Shown here one piece after another: positions 26,110-35,166 of a stretch of 49,862 nucleotides of DNA (positions within the stretch are counted from its first letter, which is position 1; each line of letters opens with the position of its first letter). The DNA comes from Thermoplasmata archaeon. GTDB lineage: Archaea; Thermoplasmatota; Thermoplasmata; Lutacidiplasmatales; UBA184. The DNA lies in NCBI GenBank assembly GCA_021821785.1, contig JAKACD010000007.1, positions 1-49,862 of the forward strand. The letters are read 5' to 3'. The notes beneath the pieces were generated by a model. It ran no database searches and had not been told where the DNA came from. It saw nothing but the letters and a program-made list of their open reading frames with translations. A program made the position numbers and the translations under genes.

Positions 26110-27243
26110 ATGTCGCTCGTCTGGGACGAGCGGTTTCGAGAGTACAATCTCGGACCCGACCACCCGTTCACCGAACAGAGCCGGGCGCTCGCGGTTCGGC
26201 TCTTCGACCAGATCGTACCCCCGGGGACGGCGAACGTCCGGCGGCACGCGGAGATCGAACCGGCTTCTCGCTCGCTGCTCGAACTGTTCCATCGCCGTGA
26301 GTACCTGCACTTCGTGGAATCCGCGAGTGCGTTCGATGAGCCGACGCTCCTCGACGCCGGGGATACCCCGGGCTACCCCGGCTGTTACCCGGCGGCGGCA
26401 CGGATCGTGGCGGGCGCGGACCGGGGCCTCTCGCTGACGCTCGAAGAAGGTCGGCCCGCGTTCCACCCGGCGGGGGGGCTCCACCACGCCCACCCGGACC
26501 GGGCGAGCGGCTTCTGCATCTTCAACGACGTCGCCGTCGCGATCGGGCGGGCGGTGCGAGAGGGTCGCCGGGTCGCGTACCTGGACATCGACGCCCATCA
26601 TGGGGACGGAGTGATGTACGGCTTCTACGACTCGGGGCGGGTCCTCGACATCGACTTCCACCAGGACGGCCGCACGCTGTTCCCCGGCACCGGGTTCCCT
26701 CCCGAGACCGGTCGCGGGGACGGCGCGGGGCTCAAGGTAAACCTCCCGTTGCCGCCGGGCGCCGGAGACCGCGCCCTCCTTTCGCTCTTCCACCGGGTCG
26801 TGCCGTCGATGCTCCGGTCGTTCCGCCCCGACGTGATCATCCTGCAGCACGGCGTCGACGGGCACGTCGGGGATTCGCTCGCGCAGCTCCAGTACACCCC
26901 CGGGGCCTACGCGGCGGTCGATCGGGCCGTGGTCGAGCTCGCGCGCGAGGTCGCCCACTCCCACCTCCTCGTCACGGGCGGAGGGGGCTACCGGCCCGAG
27001 AACGTCAGCCGGGTCCTCGCACGCACGGGGCTCATCCTCGCGGGCGAACCCGTGCCCGCCGAGACGACCGAGCTGCCCGCGGCGTGGCGCGAGGAGTTCA
27101 CGCAGCTCGTCGGTGAACCGGCTCCCGCTCGGTGGGGCTACGGTTCCGCGCCCGTTCCCTCCGCGTGGGGGCCGGACCACGAGGACGCGCTCGTCGAACA
27201 GCTCGAAGAGGAGCTCGGCCAGCGGTTCCCGTCGACCGGCTAG
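26110..27243 (+). CDS. Histone deacetylase / acetoin utilisation family zinc hydrolase
   Basis: Arginase-deacetylase fold enzyme of about 377 residues (class II HDAC/AcuC/acetylpolyamine amidohydrolase group). FHPAGGLHHAHPDRASGFCIFNDVAVAIG contains the active-site His pair, YLDIDAHHGDGVMYGFYDSGRVLDIDFHQD carries the zinc-ligand Asp-His and charge relay, QHGVDGHVGD supplies another metal Asp, and TGGGGYRPENVSR the Gly-rich end. Substrate could be acetyl-lysine (for example Alba or acetyl-CoA synthetase) or acetylpolyamine. Start: ATG 26110 matches the family N-terminus (MSLVWDERFREYNLGPDHP); GTG 26095, five codons earlier and coupled to the short upstream ORF, is the alternative. The stop overlaps that of the next gene tail-to-tail by 4 nt. 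Confidence 0.88.
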   Translation: MSLVWDERFREYNLGPDHPFTEQSRALAVRLFDQIVPPGTANVRRHAEIEPASRSLLELFHRREYLHFVESASAFDEPTLLDAGDTPGYPGCYPAAARIVAGADRGLSLTLEEGRPAFHPAGGLHHAHPDRASGFCIFNDVAVAIGRAVREGRRVAYLDIDAHHGDGVMYGFYDSGRVLDIDFHQDGRTLFPGTGFPPETGRGDGAGLKVNLPLPPGAGDRALLSLFHRVVPSMLRSFRPDVIILQHGVDGHVGDSLAQLQYTPGAYAAVDRAVVELAREVAHSHLLVTGGGGYRPENVSRVLARTGLILAGEPVPAETTELPAAWREEFTQLVGEPAPARWGYGSAPVPSAWGPDHEDALVEQLEEELGQRFPSTG

Positions 27244-28298
27244 AGCCGGTCGCCCCACGTCGGTCGGTCGAGCCAATCCTGGTCGGTCGCCCGGATGCCC
27301 CGCTCGATGTCCCCCTCGGTGAGCTCGCGTGCGTCCCGGCCCGCGAGCTTCGCCCGCACGCTCGCCCGGCCCAGCACCTCCGCACCGAGCTCGAGGAGCG
27401 CCGACTCGACCCAGTCGCGGACCGATCCGTCACGGCCCTCCAGCATCTCGAGGTGAACGGACGCGAGGAAGGCGTCCCGCGCGAGCACGTAGCGAAGGTA
27501 CCCCTCAAGGAGTCGCCGCGCCGAGGCGTCGAGTCTCGGAGGCCGCTCCGGCGGGACGAGGACCCCGAGGCTCCGCGCCCCGCCCTCGGGGGCGAGCTCC
27601 AGGAGCTCCCAGCCCCCGAGCGCCCGGGCGAGCGCGACCGGACCCGGCCGCTGGTCGAAGAAGAAGGGGAGACGCTCAAGGCCCTCGTCCCGGGCGGGGG
27701 GCTCCGGAGGGGGGAAGAGGTCGGCGCCGGGGAGCGGCATCGCCGCCCCGAGCTCCGCGCGGACGGTGTCGTCGTCGATCCAACGACCCTCTTCCGTGAG
27801 CCGTCGCTCGACCTTGCGTCCCCGGCGTACGGCGGCGGCCTGCCGCGCCGTGGTCCCCGCATCGACCCGCTCGACGAGCGAGGCCACCTCCGCCGCGAGG
27901 CCCCCCGTGGAGCGAAGAGCCCCTGCCACGCCGCCCGACCGCAGCGGAGCGAGGTCGATCCCGGGACAGGAGAGGATCACGGTCGCCTGAAGCCGTGGGC
28001 CGACGTGGGCCGTCACGGGGTACTCCCGGCACGGGTGGGGTCGCGCGGCGTGCACCCCGCAGCGTCCGTCGACCAGGAACTGGCAGGCCCCGCCCTCGGG
28101 ACGGGAGGACAGGAACCGGTCTCGGCCGTGGCGACGGAACGAGGTCGCCGGCGCGATCTGGAGCAGTCGGGTCGCCTCGTCGGGCTCTACGCGGGGTTCG
28201 GCGTAGCAGCAGAGACCGCAATCCGGTCGGCAGGTGAAGCGGAACCCGTCCACGAGATCGAGATCGAGAGCGTCGGCGCCAGCCCGAGAGTCGCTCAT
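27240..28298 (-). CDS. YkgJ-type Cys-cluster (zinc/iron-chelating) protein
   Basis: A 352-residue protein with a Cys-rich N-terminal module typical of the YkgJ/UPF0153 family: FTCRPDCGLCCYAEPRV (residues about 21-37), CQFLVDGRCGVHAARPHPCREYP near 71-93, and a further Cys in ILSCPGIDL. These residues are thought to bind zinc or an Fe-S cluster. The remaining 230 residues are helical, Arg/Leu/Ala-rich and of unknown role; they are longer than in bacterial YkgJ. No enzymatic activity is assigned to the family. It is convergent with the deacetylase-like gene and divergent from the CBS protein. Confidence 0.82.
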   Translation of the reverse strand: MSDSRAGADALDLDLVDGFRFTCRPDCGLCCYAEPRVEPDEATRLLQIAPATSFRRHGRDRFLSSRPEGGACQFLVDGRCGVHAARPHPCREYPVTAHVGPRLQATVILSCPGIDLAPLRSGGVAGALRSTGGLAAEVASLVERVDAGTTARQAAAVRRGRKVERRLTEEGRWIDDDTVRAELGAAMPLPGADLFPPPEPPARDEGLERLPFFFDQRPGPVALARALGGWELLELAPEGGARSLGVLVPPERPPRLDASARRLLEGYLRYVLARDAFLASVHLEMLEGRDGSVRDWVESALLELGAEVLGRASVRAKLAGRDARELTEGDIERGIRATDQDWLDRPTWGDRL

Positions 28299-28442
28299 GT
28301 CCGTCGGAACTTCGCGCCGGGGCGCATGGGTCTCCGTCGTCCGGCCACCGGAGGGCCGTACAAGGCCTGTTCGCTCGGGACCGTTCGGGAGTTCGGGCGG
28401 GTCCGCCTCAGATTCTTAACCCCCGCCTCACTGGGGCGGTCC

Positions 28443-28886
28443 ATGGTGCTGCTGGCGAAGGACCTCATGGACACGTCCTTCCTGTCGCTCGACGAAGATA
28501 CCGATGCGTTCACCGGGGCGAAGACGATGGTGGACCGGCACAAGGGCTACGCCGTGGTGACGCAGGGGAGCGCGGGGCACGTGGTCGGGATCGTCACCGA
28601 GTGGGACTTCCTTTCGAAGGTGGTCGCTCAGGGCATCGACCCGGTGACCATGAAGATGAAGGACCTCGCCTCCCCGACCGTCCACGCCTGCGCGCCCGAC
28701 ACTCCGACCGACGAGGTCGTGAGCTCCATGGCCAGCCGGGGCATCCGCCGAATGGTCGTCCGGTCGGGCGACCAAGTGGTCGGGATCATCACCGCGCGGA
28801 ACGTGCTCGCCCGGTTCCGGGAGTACGTCGACAAGCTCTCGCGCGAGATCGCGAGCTATCAGTCGAGCCAGACCCCCCTCGGCTAG
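28443..28886 (+). CDS. Paired-CBS-domain protein
   Basis: A stand-alone CBS pair, 147 residues. First motif: AKDLMDTSFLSLDEDTDAFTGAKTMVDRHKGYAVVT...GIVTEWDFLSKV; second: MKDLASPTVHACAPDTPTDEVVSSMASRGIRRMVVRSGDQVVGIITARNVLARF. CBS pairs sense adenine nucleotides or SAM and usually regulate partner enzymes; no partner domain is fused. ATG 28443 is 22-27 nt after TTAAC (28417-28421), a leaderless pattern. The partner is unknown. Confidence 0.88.
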   Translation: MVLLAKDLMDTSFLSLDEDTDAFTGAKTMVDRHKGYAVVTQGSAGHVVGIVTEWDFLSKVVAQGIDPVTMKMKDLASPTVHACAPDTPTDEVVSSMASRGIRRMVVRSGDQVVGIITARNVLARFREYVDKLSREIASYQSSQTPLG

Positions 28887-28934
28887 GCGGCAGTACGGAG
28901 CGCGAGGACGAGCCCCTGACCATGCCGCCGGTCC

Positions 28935-28953
28935 GGGACCCGGACCGGGTCCC
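28935..28953. repeat. Near-perfect palindrome upstream of the DHA2-type efflux gene
   Basis: GGGACCCGG-A-CCGGGTCCC: two 9-base arms around one base. It lies about 58 nt before the GTG at 29011 and 49 nt after the CBS gene stop. It could be an operator for the efflux gene or an RNA hairpin at the end of the CBS transcript. Confidence 0.45.
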
Positions 28954-29010
28954 TTCGGGGAAGCGGGGGCCGATGACCGATCGGTTCGGTCGTTCCGAGC
29001 GTACGAGGGG

Positions 29011-30468
29011 GTGACGGGCCTGGAGTACAAGTGGCGCGTCCTCTCGAACACGACCGTCGCGACCCTGATGTCGGCGATCGACACCAACATCGTCCTCATC
29101 TCGCTCCCGTCGATCGGACGCGATCTTCCCGGCACGAGCCCAACGACCCTATTGTGGATCCTGCTCGGCTACTCGCTCCTCACGGCCGTCGTGCTCCTGA
29201 ACTTCGGCCGGCTCTCCGACCTCTTCGGCCGGGTCCGTCTGTACATCCTCGGGTTCGCGATCTTCACGTTCGGCTCCCTCCTGTGCGGCTTCTCGGGCAC
29301 CGGTATCGAGCTGGTCGCGTTCCGGCTCGTGCAGGCGGTCGGGGCCGGATTCCTCTTCTCGAACTCCGCGGCGATCATCACCGACGCGTTCCCACCGAAC
29401 GAGCGCGGACGGGCCCTCGGGGTGAACCAGGTCTCGATCGTCGTCGGGGCGGTCTCGGGGCTGATCCTCGGCGGCATCATCACCTCGGAGCTGAGCTGGC
29501 GGTGGATCTTCTTCGTCAACGTTCCGATCGGGGTCGTTGCGACCGTACGGGCGTACTACGACCTCCACGAGCTCCAGCGGCCGACAAAGGCGCCCCGCAT
29601 CGACTGGATAGGGAACATCGTCTTCGCGCTCGGCCTCACGCTCCTCCTGCTCGGGATCACGCTCGGGGCCCTCGGCCAGCTGGGCGACCTCCCGGCCGCG
29701 GCGACCGTCGTGGTCGGCCTCGCGCTCCTCGGCCTCTTCCTGTGGGTCGAAAGCCACGAGCGTTCCCCGATGCTCGACCTCAAGCTGTTCCGCATCCGCC
29801 AGTTCGCCACGAGCGCGGTCTCGATGCTGCTGAACGCGCTCGCCCGCGGGGCCTTCACGTTCATCCTCGTCTTTTACCTACAGGGACCGCCCCGGTACCT
29901 CAACCCGTTCACCGCCGGCGTGTTCCTCATCCCGGTCTCGGCGTCGCTCGCGACCTTGGGCCCGGTGAGCGGCTGGCTCTCCGACCGCTACGGACCCCGA
30001 CCGTTCCTGCTCGCCGGCCTCGTGACGTCGGCCGCGGGATTCCTCTGGCTCGCCACGATCGGGTCGGACGAGTCGTTCCTCGCCCTCGCCCCCCCGCTCA
30101 TCCTCGTCGGCGCGGGGATGGGGATGTTCGCCTCGCCGAACCGGGCCGCGATGATGACCGCGGTGCCGCCGACGCAGCGCGGCGTCGCGTCGGGGATCGG
30201 CACGACGTTCGTCAACACGGGCGCGACGATCAGCCTCGGGCTCACGCTCATCATCATGACCTCGGTCCTCTCCCGGTCGGCGATCACCCAGATCTTCCTC
30301 GGTACCGCCAACGCGGCGCAGCCGTTCACGGCCGCGGCGGGATTCCTCGCGGCGATCCACCTGATCTTCCTGATCTCGGGCGTCCTGTGCCTGGTCGCCC
30401 TCGTGCCTTCGCTCTACCGGCCCCGACCTATCGCGACGCCGGCGGCGGCCGGGGAAGAGGCGGACTAG
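29011..30468 (+). CDS. DHA2-type MFS efflux transporter (14 helices)
   Basis: A 485-residue membrane protein of the drug:H+ antiporter-2 group. Motif D1/A are seen as SAIDTNIVLISLPSIGRDL and LNFGRLSDLFGRVRLYILG; motif C as GVNQVSIVVGAVSGLILGG; RWIFFVNVPIG is the DHA2 signature. Fourteen hydrophobic segments are expected from the length. Such proteins export drugs or solutes; the substrate is not predictable. The GTG at 29011 follows GAGGGG and I see no clear TATA box. Its stop overlaps that of the receiver-like gene on the other strand by 4 nt. Confidence 0.88.
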   Translation: MTGLEYKWRVLSNTTVATLMSAIDTNIVLISLPSIGRDLPGTSPTTLLWILLGYSLLTAVVLLNFGRLSDLFGRVRLYILGFAIFTFGSLLCGFSGTGIELVAFRLVQAVGAGFLFSNSAAIITDAFPPNERGRALGVNQVSIVVGAVSGLILGGIITSELSWRWIFFVNVPIGVVATVRAYYDLHELQRPTKAPRIDWIGNIVFALGLTLLLLGITLGALGQLGDLPAAATVVVGLALLGLFLWVESHERSPMLDLKLFRIRQFATSAVSMLLNALARGAFTFILVFYLQGPPRYLNPFTAGVFLIPVSASLATLGPVSGWLSDRYGPRPFLLAGLVTSAAGFLWLATIGSDESFLALAPPLILVGAGMGMFASPNRAAMMTAVPPTQRGVASGIGTTFVNTGATISLGLTLIIMTSVLSRSAITQIFLGTANAAQPFTAAAGFLAAIHLIFLISGVLCLVALVPSLYRPRPIATPAAAGEEAD

Positions 30469-30890
30469 GCCCGTCCCCCGTCGTTCGACGGCGTAGGCTC
30501 TGCGGCCACCGGTCGGAGCTCGGCCGGAGCCGTGAGGTGGTCGAGGACCTCGAGGAGCTGGCGGCCCTCGAGCGGCAGCCGGATGAAGTGGACGTTCGAC
30601 GGCCACCCGTGACGGGAGTGGGCGGCGCGGTCCCCGATCACCAGCACCGGAAGTCCTCGGGCGGATTGCGGGAACGCCTCAGGGAAGTACCGCAGGAGCT
30701 CGGAGCGGGGGTGGTTGCACGCGATCACGACCGCCCGGACCGGCGCATCCCCTGCCTGGCGGAGCCGGGCGAGGACCCCGCCGACCTGGTCCTCGGCCAC
30801 GACGCGGAATCCCACCGTCTCGAGCAGGAGCTGTAGGGAGTCCGCCAGGCTCGGCGTCTCCCGCATTACCAGTATCACTGGTTCATCCAT
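30465..30890 (-). CDS. Receiver-like protein lacking the phosphoacceptor Asp
   Basis: A 141-residue protein with a CheY-like pattern: VILVMRETPSLADSLQLLLETVGFRVV (acidic pair lost), APVRAVVIACNHPRSELL (where receivers have VLLDxxMP, here Ala-Cys-Asn), LPVLVIGD and the terminal helix LLEVLDHL. Missing Asp residues argue it cannot be phosphorylated normally. ATG 30890 is used because ACAAAACC on the minus strand sits about 27 nt upstream; a TTG three codons earlier is possible. It is divergent from the histidine kinase, so it may be part of that pathway as a non-phosphorylated adaptor. Confidence 0.7.
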   Translation of the reverse strand: MDEPVILVMRETPSLADSLQLLLETVGFRVVAEDQVGGVLARLRQAGDAPVRAVVIACNHPRSELLRYFPEAFPQSARGLPVLVIGDRAAHSRHGWPSNVHFIRLPLEGRQLLEVLDHLTAPAELRPVAAEPTPSNDGGRA

Positions 30891-31024
30891 CTCTGACAAT
30901 CTCTACGGAGGGGGGGTTTTGTGGCCGGCGTCGAGCCGAGTTGACCTTCGACCCCCCTCCCGGGGGGGCCCGGGAACCTCAAGTGGGTTCGCTCCTCTCC
31001 TCTGGGTTGGGGAGGAGGAGGGCC

Positions 31025-32473
31025 GTGTCCGACTGGTTCGCCGACTCTTTCGACGCGGCTTCGACGGGCGCGGTGCTCCTGGACCCGACCGGGCACGTGG
31101 CCCGGGCGAACCCGATGTTTCGCGAGCTGCTCGGGCTCAAGGAAGAGCCGAAGGGGCTCTCTCTCCGAGAGCTGCTCGGTCGGACCGCCCCGCTCTTCGA
31201 ACGGGGGTGGCGTCAGGCGCTCGAGGAGGCCCACAAGGTCGAGCTGCGCGGGGTGCCCCTCGAGCCGGCGAGCCAGGACCGCCGTCGGACCGTCGACGCG
31301 GAGTTCCATCCCCAGCTGGAGGCGGGGGGTCGCGAGACCACGGTCCTCCTCGTGGTGCATGACCGGACGGGGTTCGCTGAGAACGCGCCCGAGGCCGCCC
31401 GGCTGTTCTACCAGGCGTTCCTCCATTCCACGAACGTCATGGAGCTCACCGACCGCGATGGCTACCTCGTCGATGTGAACCCGGCGTTCGAGCGGGTCTA
31501 TGGCTTCCGGAGGGAGGAGGTGCTCGGTCGGCGACCGAGCCTCGTCGCGAGCGGTCGGACCGACCGCGCGATCTACAACCGGATGTGGGACGCCCTCCTC
31601 GACCCGAAGGTCGGTTCCTGGTCGGGCGAGATCATCAACCGGGACCGCCAGGGAACCGAGCACCCGATCCTCCTCGCGATCAGCGCCATCCGCGGGGAGG
31701 ATGGGGCGGTGACGCACTTCCTCGGGGTCGCGGTCGACCTCACCGAGCGTCGCGCCTGGGAGCGGGCGGCCATGCACTCCGAACGGATGTTCTCCTTGGG
31801 CCAGCTCGCCGCGGGGGTCGCCCACGAGATCAACACGCCGCTCGCCAACATCATGCTGATCGCGGAATCGATCCGACGACGGAACCCGGACCCGTGGACC
31901 TCGGAGCGCATCGACTCGCTCCTCGGCCAGTCGGAATCGGCGGCCCGCATCGTCCGCGGGCTCCTCGACTTCGCCCGCCGTCCCGAGACGAAGGTCGGGG
32001 AGGTCGATCTCGGAAAGGTCGTCACGAACTCGGTGAGCTTCCTCAAGGGCAAGCAGTCCTCCGCGGTTGAGGTGGAGATCGAGACGGCGAAGACACCGGT
32101 CGTGGTGCACGGGGACCGAGAGCAGATCACCCAGGTCGTCGTGAACCTCCTCAACAACGCCTACGACGCGCTGGACGGGCACGGACGGGTCGTCCTCCGG
32201 GTCTTCGCGGACGAGGACGGCGCGCACGTCACGGTCTCCGACAACGGTCCCGGCATGGGGCCTGAGGTCCAGGCCCACCTGTTCGAGCCGTTCTTCACGA
32301 CCAAGCCCGAAGGGAAGGGCACCGGGCTCGGCCTCGCGATTTGCCATGGGATCGTCCAATCCCATGGCGGCACCATCGACGTCGATTCGGCGGTCGGCGA
32401 GGGGAGCACGTTCGACGTGCGTCTCCCTCTCTCCCTCGCCCCCTCCGGGGGTCCCCCGCGGCACGTCGGCTGA
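31025..32473 (+). CDS. PAS-domain sensor histidine kinase
   Basis: A 482-residue soluble kinase with no membrane segment. It contains a PAS-like region (about 1-110, with LLDPTGHVARANPMFRELLGL), a second PAS (about 125-240, ELTDRDGYLVDVNPAFERVYGF...), HisKA with phosphoacceptor H267 in AAGVAHEINTPLANIM, and an HATPase domain (N box NLLNNAYDAL, DNGPGMG, FTTKPEGKGTGLGLAICHG). It should sense a cytoplasmic signal and phosphorylate the response regulator that follows 70 nt downstream. GTG 31025 has a strong Shine-Dalgarno (GGAGGAGGAG, about 31010-31020), an exception to the leaderless pattern here, and longer in-frame starts lack support. Confidence 0.9.
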   Translation: MSDWFADSFDAASTGAVLLDPTGHVARANPMFRELLGLKEEPKGLSLRELLGRTAPLFERGWRQALEEAHKVELRGVPLEPASQDRRRTVDAEFHPQLEAGGRETTVLLVVHDRTGFAENAPEAARLFYQAFLHSTNVMELTDRDGYLVDVNPAFERVYGFRREEVLGRRPSLVASGRTDRAIYNRMWDALLDPKVGSWSGEIINRDRQGTEHPILLAISAIRGEDGAVTHFLGVAVDLTERRAWERAAMHSERMFSLGQLAAGVAHEINTPLANIMLIAESIRRRNPDPWTSERIDSLLGQSESAARIVRGLLDFARRPETKVGEVDLGKVVTNSVSFLKGKQSSAVEVEIETAKTPVVVHGDREQITQVVVNLLNNAYDALDGHGRVVLRVFADEDGAHVTVSDNGPGMGPEVQAHLFEPFFTTKPEGKGTGLGLAICHGIVQSHGGTIDVDSAVGEGSTFDVRLPLSLAPSGGPPRHVG

Positions 32474-32543
32474 CCCTCCCCGCCCCCGGCCCAACCGGCG
32501 GGGCGAGGGAGAAGGTTATCTGACCGAAATCGACTGTCACGGC

Positions 32544-33626
32544 ATGCGGCTCCTCGTCGTGGACGACGACCTCGTCTTTCGGGAGGAGCTCGCGACGCTC
32601 CTTTCCGACTGGGGGCACCAGGTCGAATCGGTCAGCTCGGCCGCGAAGGCGCTCGAGGCGCTGGGCATCGCCGAGTTCGATGCGGTCTTCTCGGATGTCC
32701 GGATGCCCCGGATGAGCGGGATCGAGCTCCTGCGCCAGATGCGCGAACGCTGGCCCCGCATCTACGTCGTGATGATCACCGGCTACGCGACCGTGGAGAC
32801 GGCCGTCGAAGCGATGAAGCTCGGGGCGTTCGACTACCTCCGCAAGCCGTTCCGGGCGGAGTCGGTCCAGCGGATCGTCGAGCTGATCCAGGAGGAACGC
32901 GCGTTCTCGCTCGGCGCCGGCCGCGAGCACGATCCCCTGCACCTCGCCGAGCGGTGGGCGAAGGAGAAGCGGGAGGTGCTCCTGATCGGGGTTGCTCCGA
33001 AGAAGCCGGTCCCCGGGGTCACAGCGACCGACCTGCCGTTCACCGATTCGGGGGTCGGGCTTCAGGAGACGATTCTCCGGTTCGTGGAGTCCCACTCCCA
33101 CCCCGCGGTCGTGATCGGCAACATCGAGCGGCTGTTCGCGCTCCACCGGTCCGAAGAGGTCGCCGCGGCGCTGAGCCAGGTCCTCGAACGCATCGAGGGG
33201 AAAGGCCCGGTCGCCATCGGGTTCGACCCGTCGATCCTGCCCGACCAGGCGGTCCTCGAGATCCGCTCGGCGGTCTCCGCGGCCCGCGTGCACGGGATGC
33301 TCGGCGCGCTCGCGAACCCGCTCCGGCGCCACATCCTGCGTCGGCTCGCCGAAGGGCCCACCTCGTTCACCGAAGTGATGCGCGCCGCCGGGATCGACGA
33401 CTCTCCCAAGCTCTCCTTCCACCTTCGCACTCTCCAGGAGGACGGCCTGATCCTCCACTCCCAGGAGGCCTACCGCCTGTCGCCGAACGGCGAGGAGGCG
33501 GTGCGTCTCCTCAAGGAGGTCGACGAGATGGGCTCCCAGGAGGAGGGCCGGGTGCTCCTGTTCCCGGTCCGCAGCCGGGAAGGCAGCCCCCGCGCCGGGG
33601 GCCGGGTCGGGCCCCCTGGGTCCTAA
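32544..33626 (+). CDS. Response regulator: receiver + DUF835-like + ArsR-type HTH
   Basis: A 360-residue regulator. Receiver domain 1-120 has the acidic pair (VVDDD), phosphoacceptor D51 in FSDVRMP, Thr in MITGYAT and Lys in LRKPF. The middle (about 130-245, REVLLIGVAPKK...AVVIGNIERLFALHRSEEVAAALSQVLERIEGKGPVAIGFDPSIL) resembles DUF835, an archaeal signalling domain. The end (about 250-330) is a winged helix of the ArsR type (MLGALANPLRRHILRRLAEGPTSFTEVMRAAG). Typical bacterial output domains are absent. ATG 32544 lies 25-29 nt after TTATC (about 32515-32519). It follows the sensor kinase, so the two form a two-component system; DNA target unknown. Confidence 0.87.
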   Translation: MRLLVVDDDLVFREELATLLSDWGHQVESVSSAAKALEALGIAEFDAVFSDVRMPRMSGIELLRQMRERWPRIYVVMITGYATVETAVEAMKLGAFDYLRKPFRAESVQRIVELIQEERAFSLGAGREHDPLHLAERWAKEKREVLLIGVAPKKPVPGVTATDLPFTDSGVGLQETILRFVESHSHPAVVIGNIERLFALHRSEEVAAALSQVLERIEGKGPVAIGFDPSILPDQAVLEIRSAVSAARVHGMLGALANPLRRHILRRLAEGPTSFTEVMRAAGIDDSPKLSFHLRTLQEDGLILHSQEAYRLSPNGEEAVRLLKEVDEMGSQEEGRVLLFPVRSREGSPRAGGRVGPPGS

Positions 33627-33698
33627 GAGGGTTCCGACCGCCGCCCGAAAGCGCCCCGCCCCCGAGGTCTTTATGACCGATCAACCCAGAACGGTCCC

Positions 33699-35033
33699 AT
33701 GCGGCGGACGCGCGTAGTCCTCCTGGGTGCCGCGGGTCGCGACTTTCACGACTTCAACCTCCTGTATCGGGGGAACGATGCGTTCGAGGTGGTGGCGTTC
33801 ACCGCCGCCCAGATCCCGAACATCGCGGGACGGGCGTACCCCCCTTCCCTCGCCGGACCGGGGTATCCCCGAGGGATCCCGATCGTGCCCGAGGCCGAGC
33901 TCCCCGACCTCATCCGGCGAGAGAAGGTCGACCTCGTGGTGATGGCCTACTCCGACCTCCCGCATCTCGAGGTGATGCACAAGGCGTCCATCGCACTGGC
34001 CGCCGGCGCGAGCTTCCTCATGCCCGGCCCCCACGGGACCGAGCTCCGCTCGACGAAGCCGGTCGTCAGCATCTGCGCCGTCCGGACCGGGGCCGGTAAG
34101 AGCCCGCTCACGCGCTACATCTCCCGCTACCTCCGCAGCCAGGGACGGCGCGTCGCGATCGTCCGCCACCCGATGCCGTACGGGGACCTCGCCGCCCAAG
34201 CGGTCCAACGGTTCGCGACGATGGACGACCTCGACCGGGCGCACTGCACCATCGAGGAACGGGAGGAGTACGAGCCGCATCTCCGGGACGGCGCGATCGT
34301 CTTCGCCGGGGTCGACTACGAACCGATCCTTCGGGCCGCGGAGAAGGAGGCCGACATCGTGATCTGGGACGGGGGGAACAACGACCTCCCGTTCTTCGCT
34401 CCGGACCTGCAGTTCGTGGTCGCCGACCCTCACCGGGCCGGGCACGAGCTCTCCTATCACCCGGGCGAGGCGAACTTCCGCAAGGCGGACGTGATCGTCG
34501 TCAGCAAGACCGACTCCGCCCGGCCCGAGGACGTCCGGCACATCGAGGAGAGCGCGGCCCGAGCCAACCCGCGTGCGACCGTCGTGCGGGGGGGTCTCGG
34601 GCTGGCGGTCCCGGACGCCGAGCGACTGCGGAACCGGAAGGTCATCGTCGTGGAGGACGGTCCCACGCTCACGCACGGCGGGATGACGTTCGGCGCGGCG
34701 ACGCTCGTTGCCGAGGCGCACGGGGCGGTCATCGTCGACGCCCAGCGCTCCGCGGTCGGGAGCCTCGCGGACGTGTACGTGAACTACCCCCACCTGCGCC
34801 GGATCCTCCCCGCGATGGGATACAGCCCGACCCAGGTCCTCGAGCTCGAGGAGACGATCCGCGGCTCGGAGGCCGAGATCGTTCTGGATGGGAGCCCGGT
34901 CGATCTCGGACGGCTCGTCCGGGTCCCGCAGCCGATCGTCCCCGTGACGTATACCTACGACGATCTCGATCGTCGCGTCGCCGGGATTCTCGACCAGTTC
35001 CTCGCTCGCCACCCCTCGGCCCCGTCGGCCTGA
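33699..35033 (+). CDS. Cyclic 2,3-diphosphoglycerate synthetase-like GTPase
   Basis: A 444-residue protein resembling archaeal cPGS-related GTPases. An N-terminal Rossmann-like section (VVLLGAAGRDFHDFNLLYR) is followed by a P-loop SICAVRTGAGKSPLTR at about residues 124-139 (G-A-G-K-S), the DGGNNDLPFF stretch and VSKTDSA, a G4-like motif. True cyclic diphosphoglycerate is a thermoprotectant made in some methanogens; relatives in other archaea may have a different function, so enzymatic identity is uncertain. TTTAT at 33670-33674 lies 25-29 nt upstream of the ATG. It is the only member of its pathway seen here. Confidence 0.8.
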   Translation: MRRTRVVLLGAAGRDFHDFNLLYRGNDAFEVVAFTAAQIPNIAGRAYPPSLAGPGYPRGIPIVPEAELPDLIRREKVDLVVMAYSDLPHLEVMHKASIALAAGASFLMPGPHGTELRSTKPVVSICAVRTGAGKSPLTRYISRYLRSQGRRVAIVRHPMPYGDLAAQAVQRFATMDDLDRAHCTIEEREEYEPHLRDGAIVFAGVDYEPILRAAEKEADIVIWDGGNNDLPFFAPDLQFVVADPHRAGHELSYHPGEANFRKADVIVVSKTDSARPEDVRHIEESAARANPRATVVRGGLGLAVPDAERLRNRKVIVVEDGPTLTHGGMTFGAATLVAEAHGAVIVDAQRSAVGSLADVYVNYPHLRRILPAMGYSPTQVLELEETIRGSEAEIVLDGSPVDLGRLVRVPQPIVPVTYTYDDLDRRVAGILDQFLARHPSAPSA

Positions 35034-35166
35034 CCTCTCCGAAGAGGTAGGTCGCCCGACCGAGCGCGGAGAGCGCCCGCCAAGGTATTCGAGGGGGGAC
35101 GCTGAACCTCCGGGGCTCGGAGCCGCGGCGCGGACGGACGCAGGGCGGACCGAGTCGGAGTGTCGT

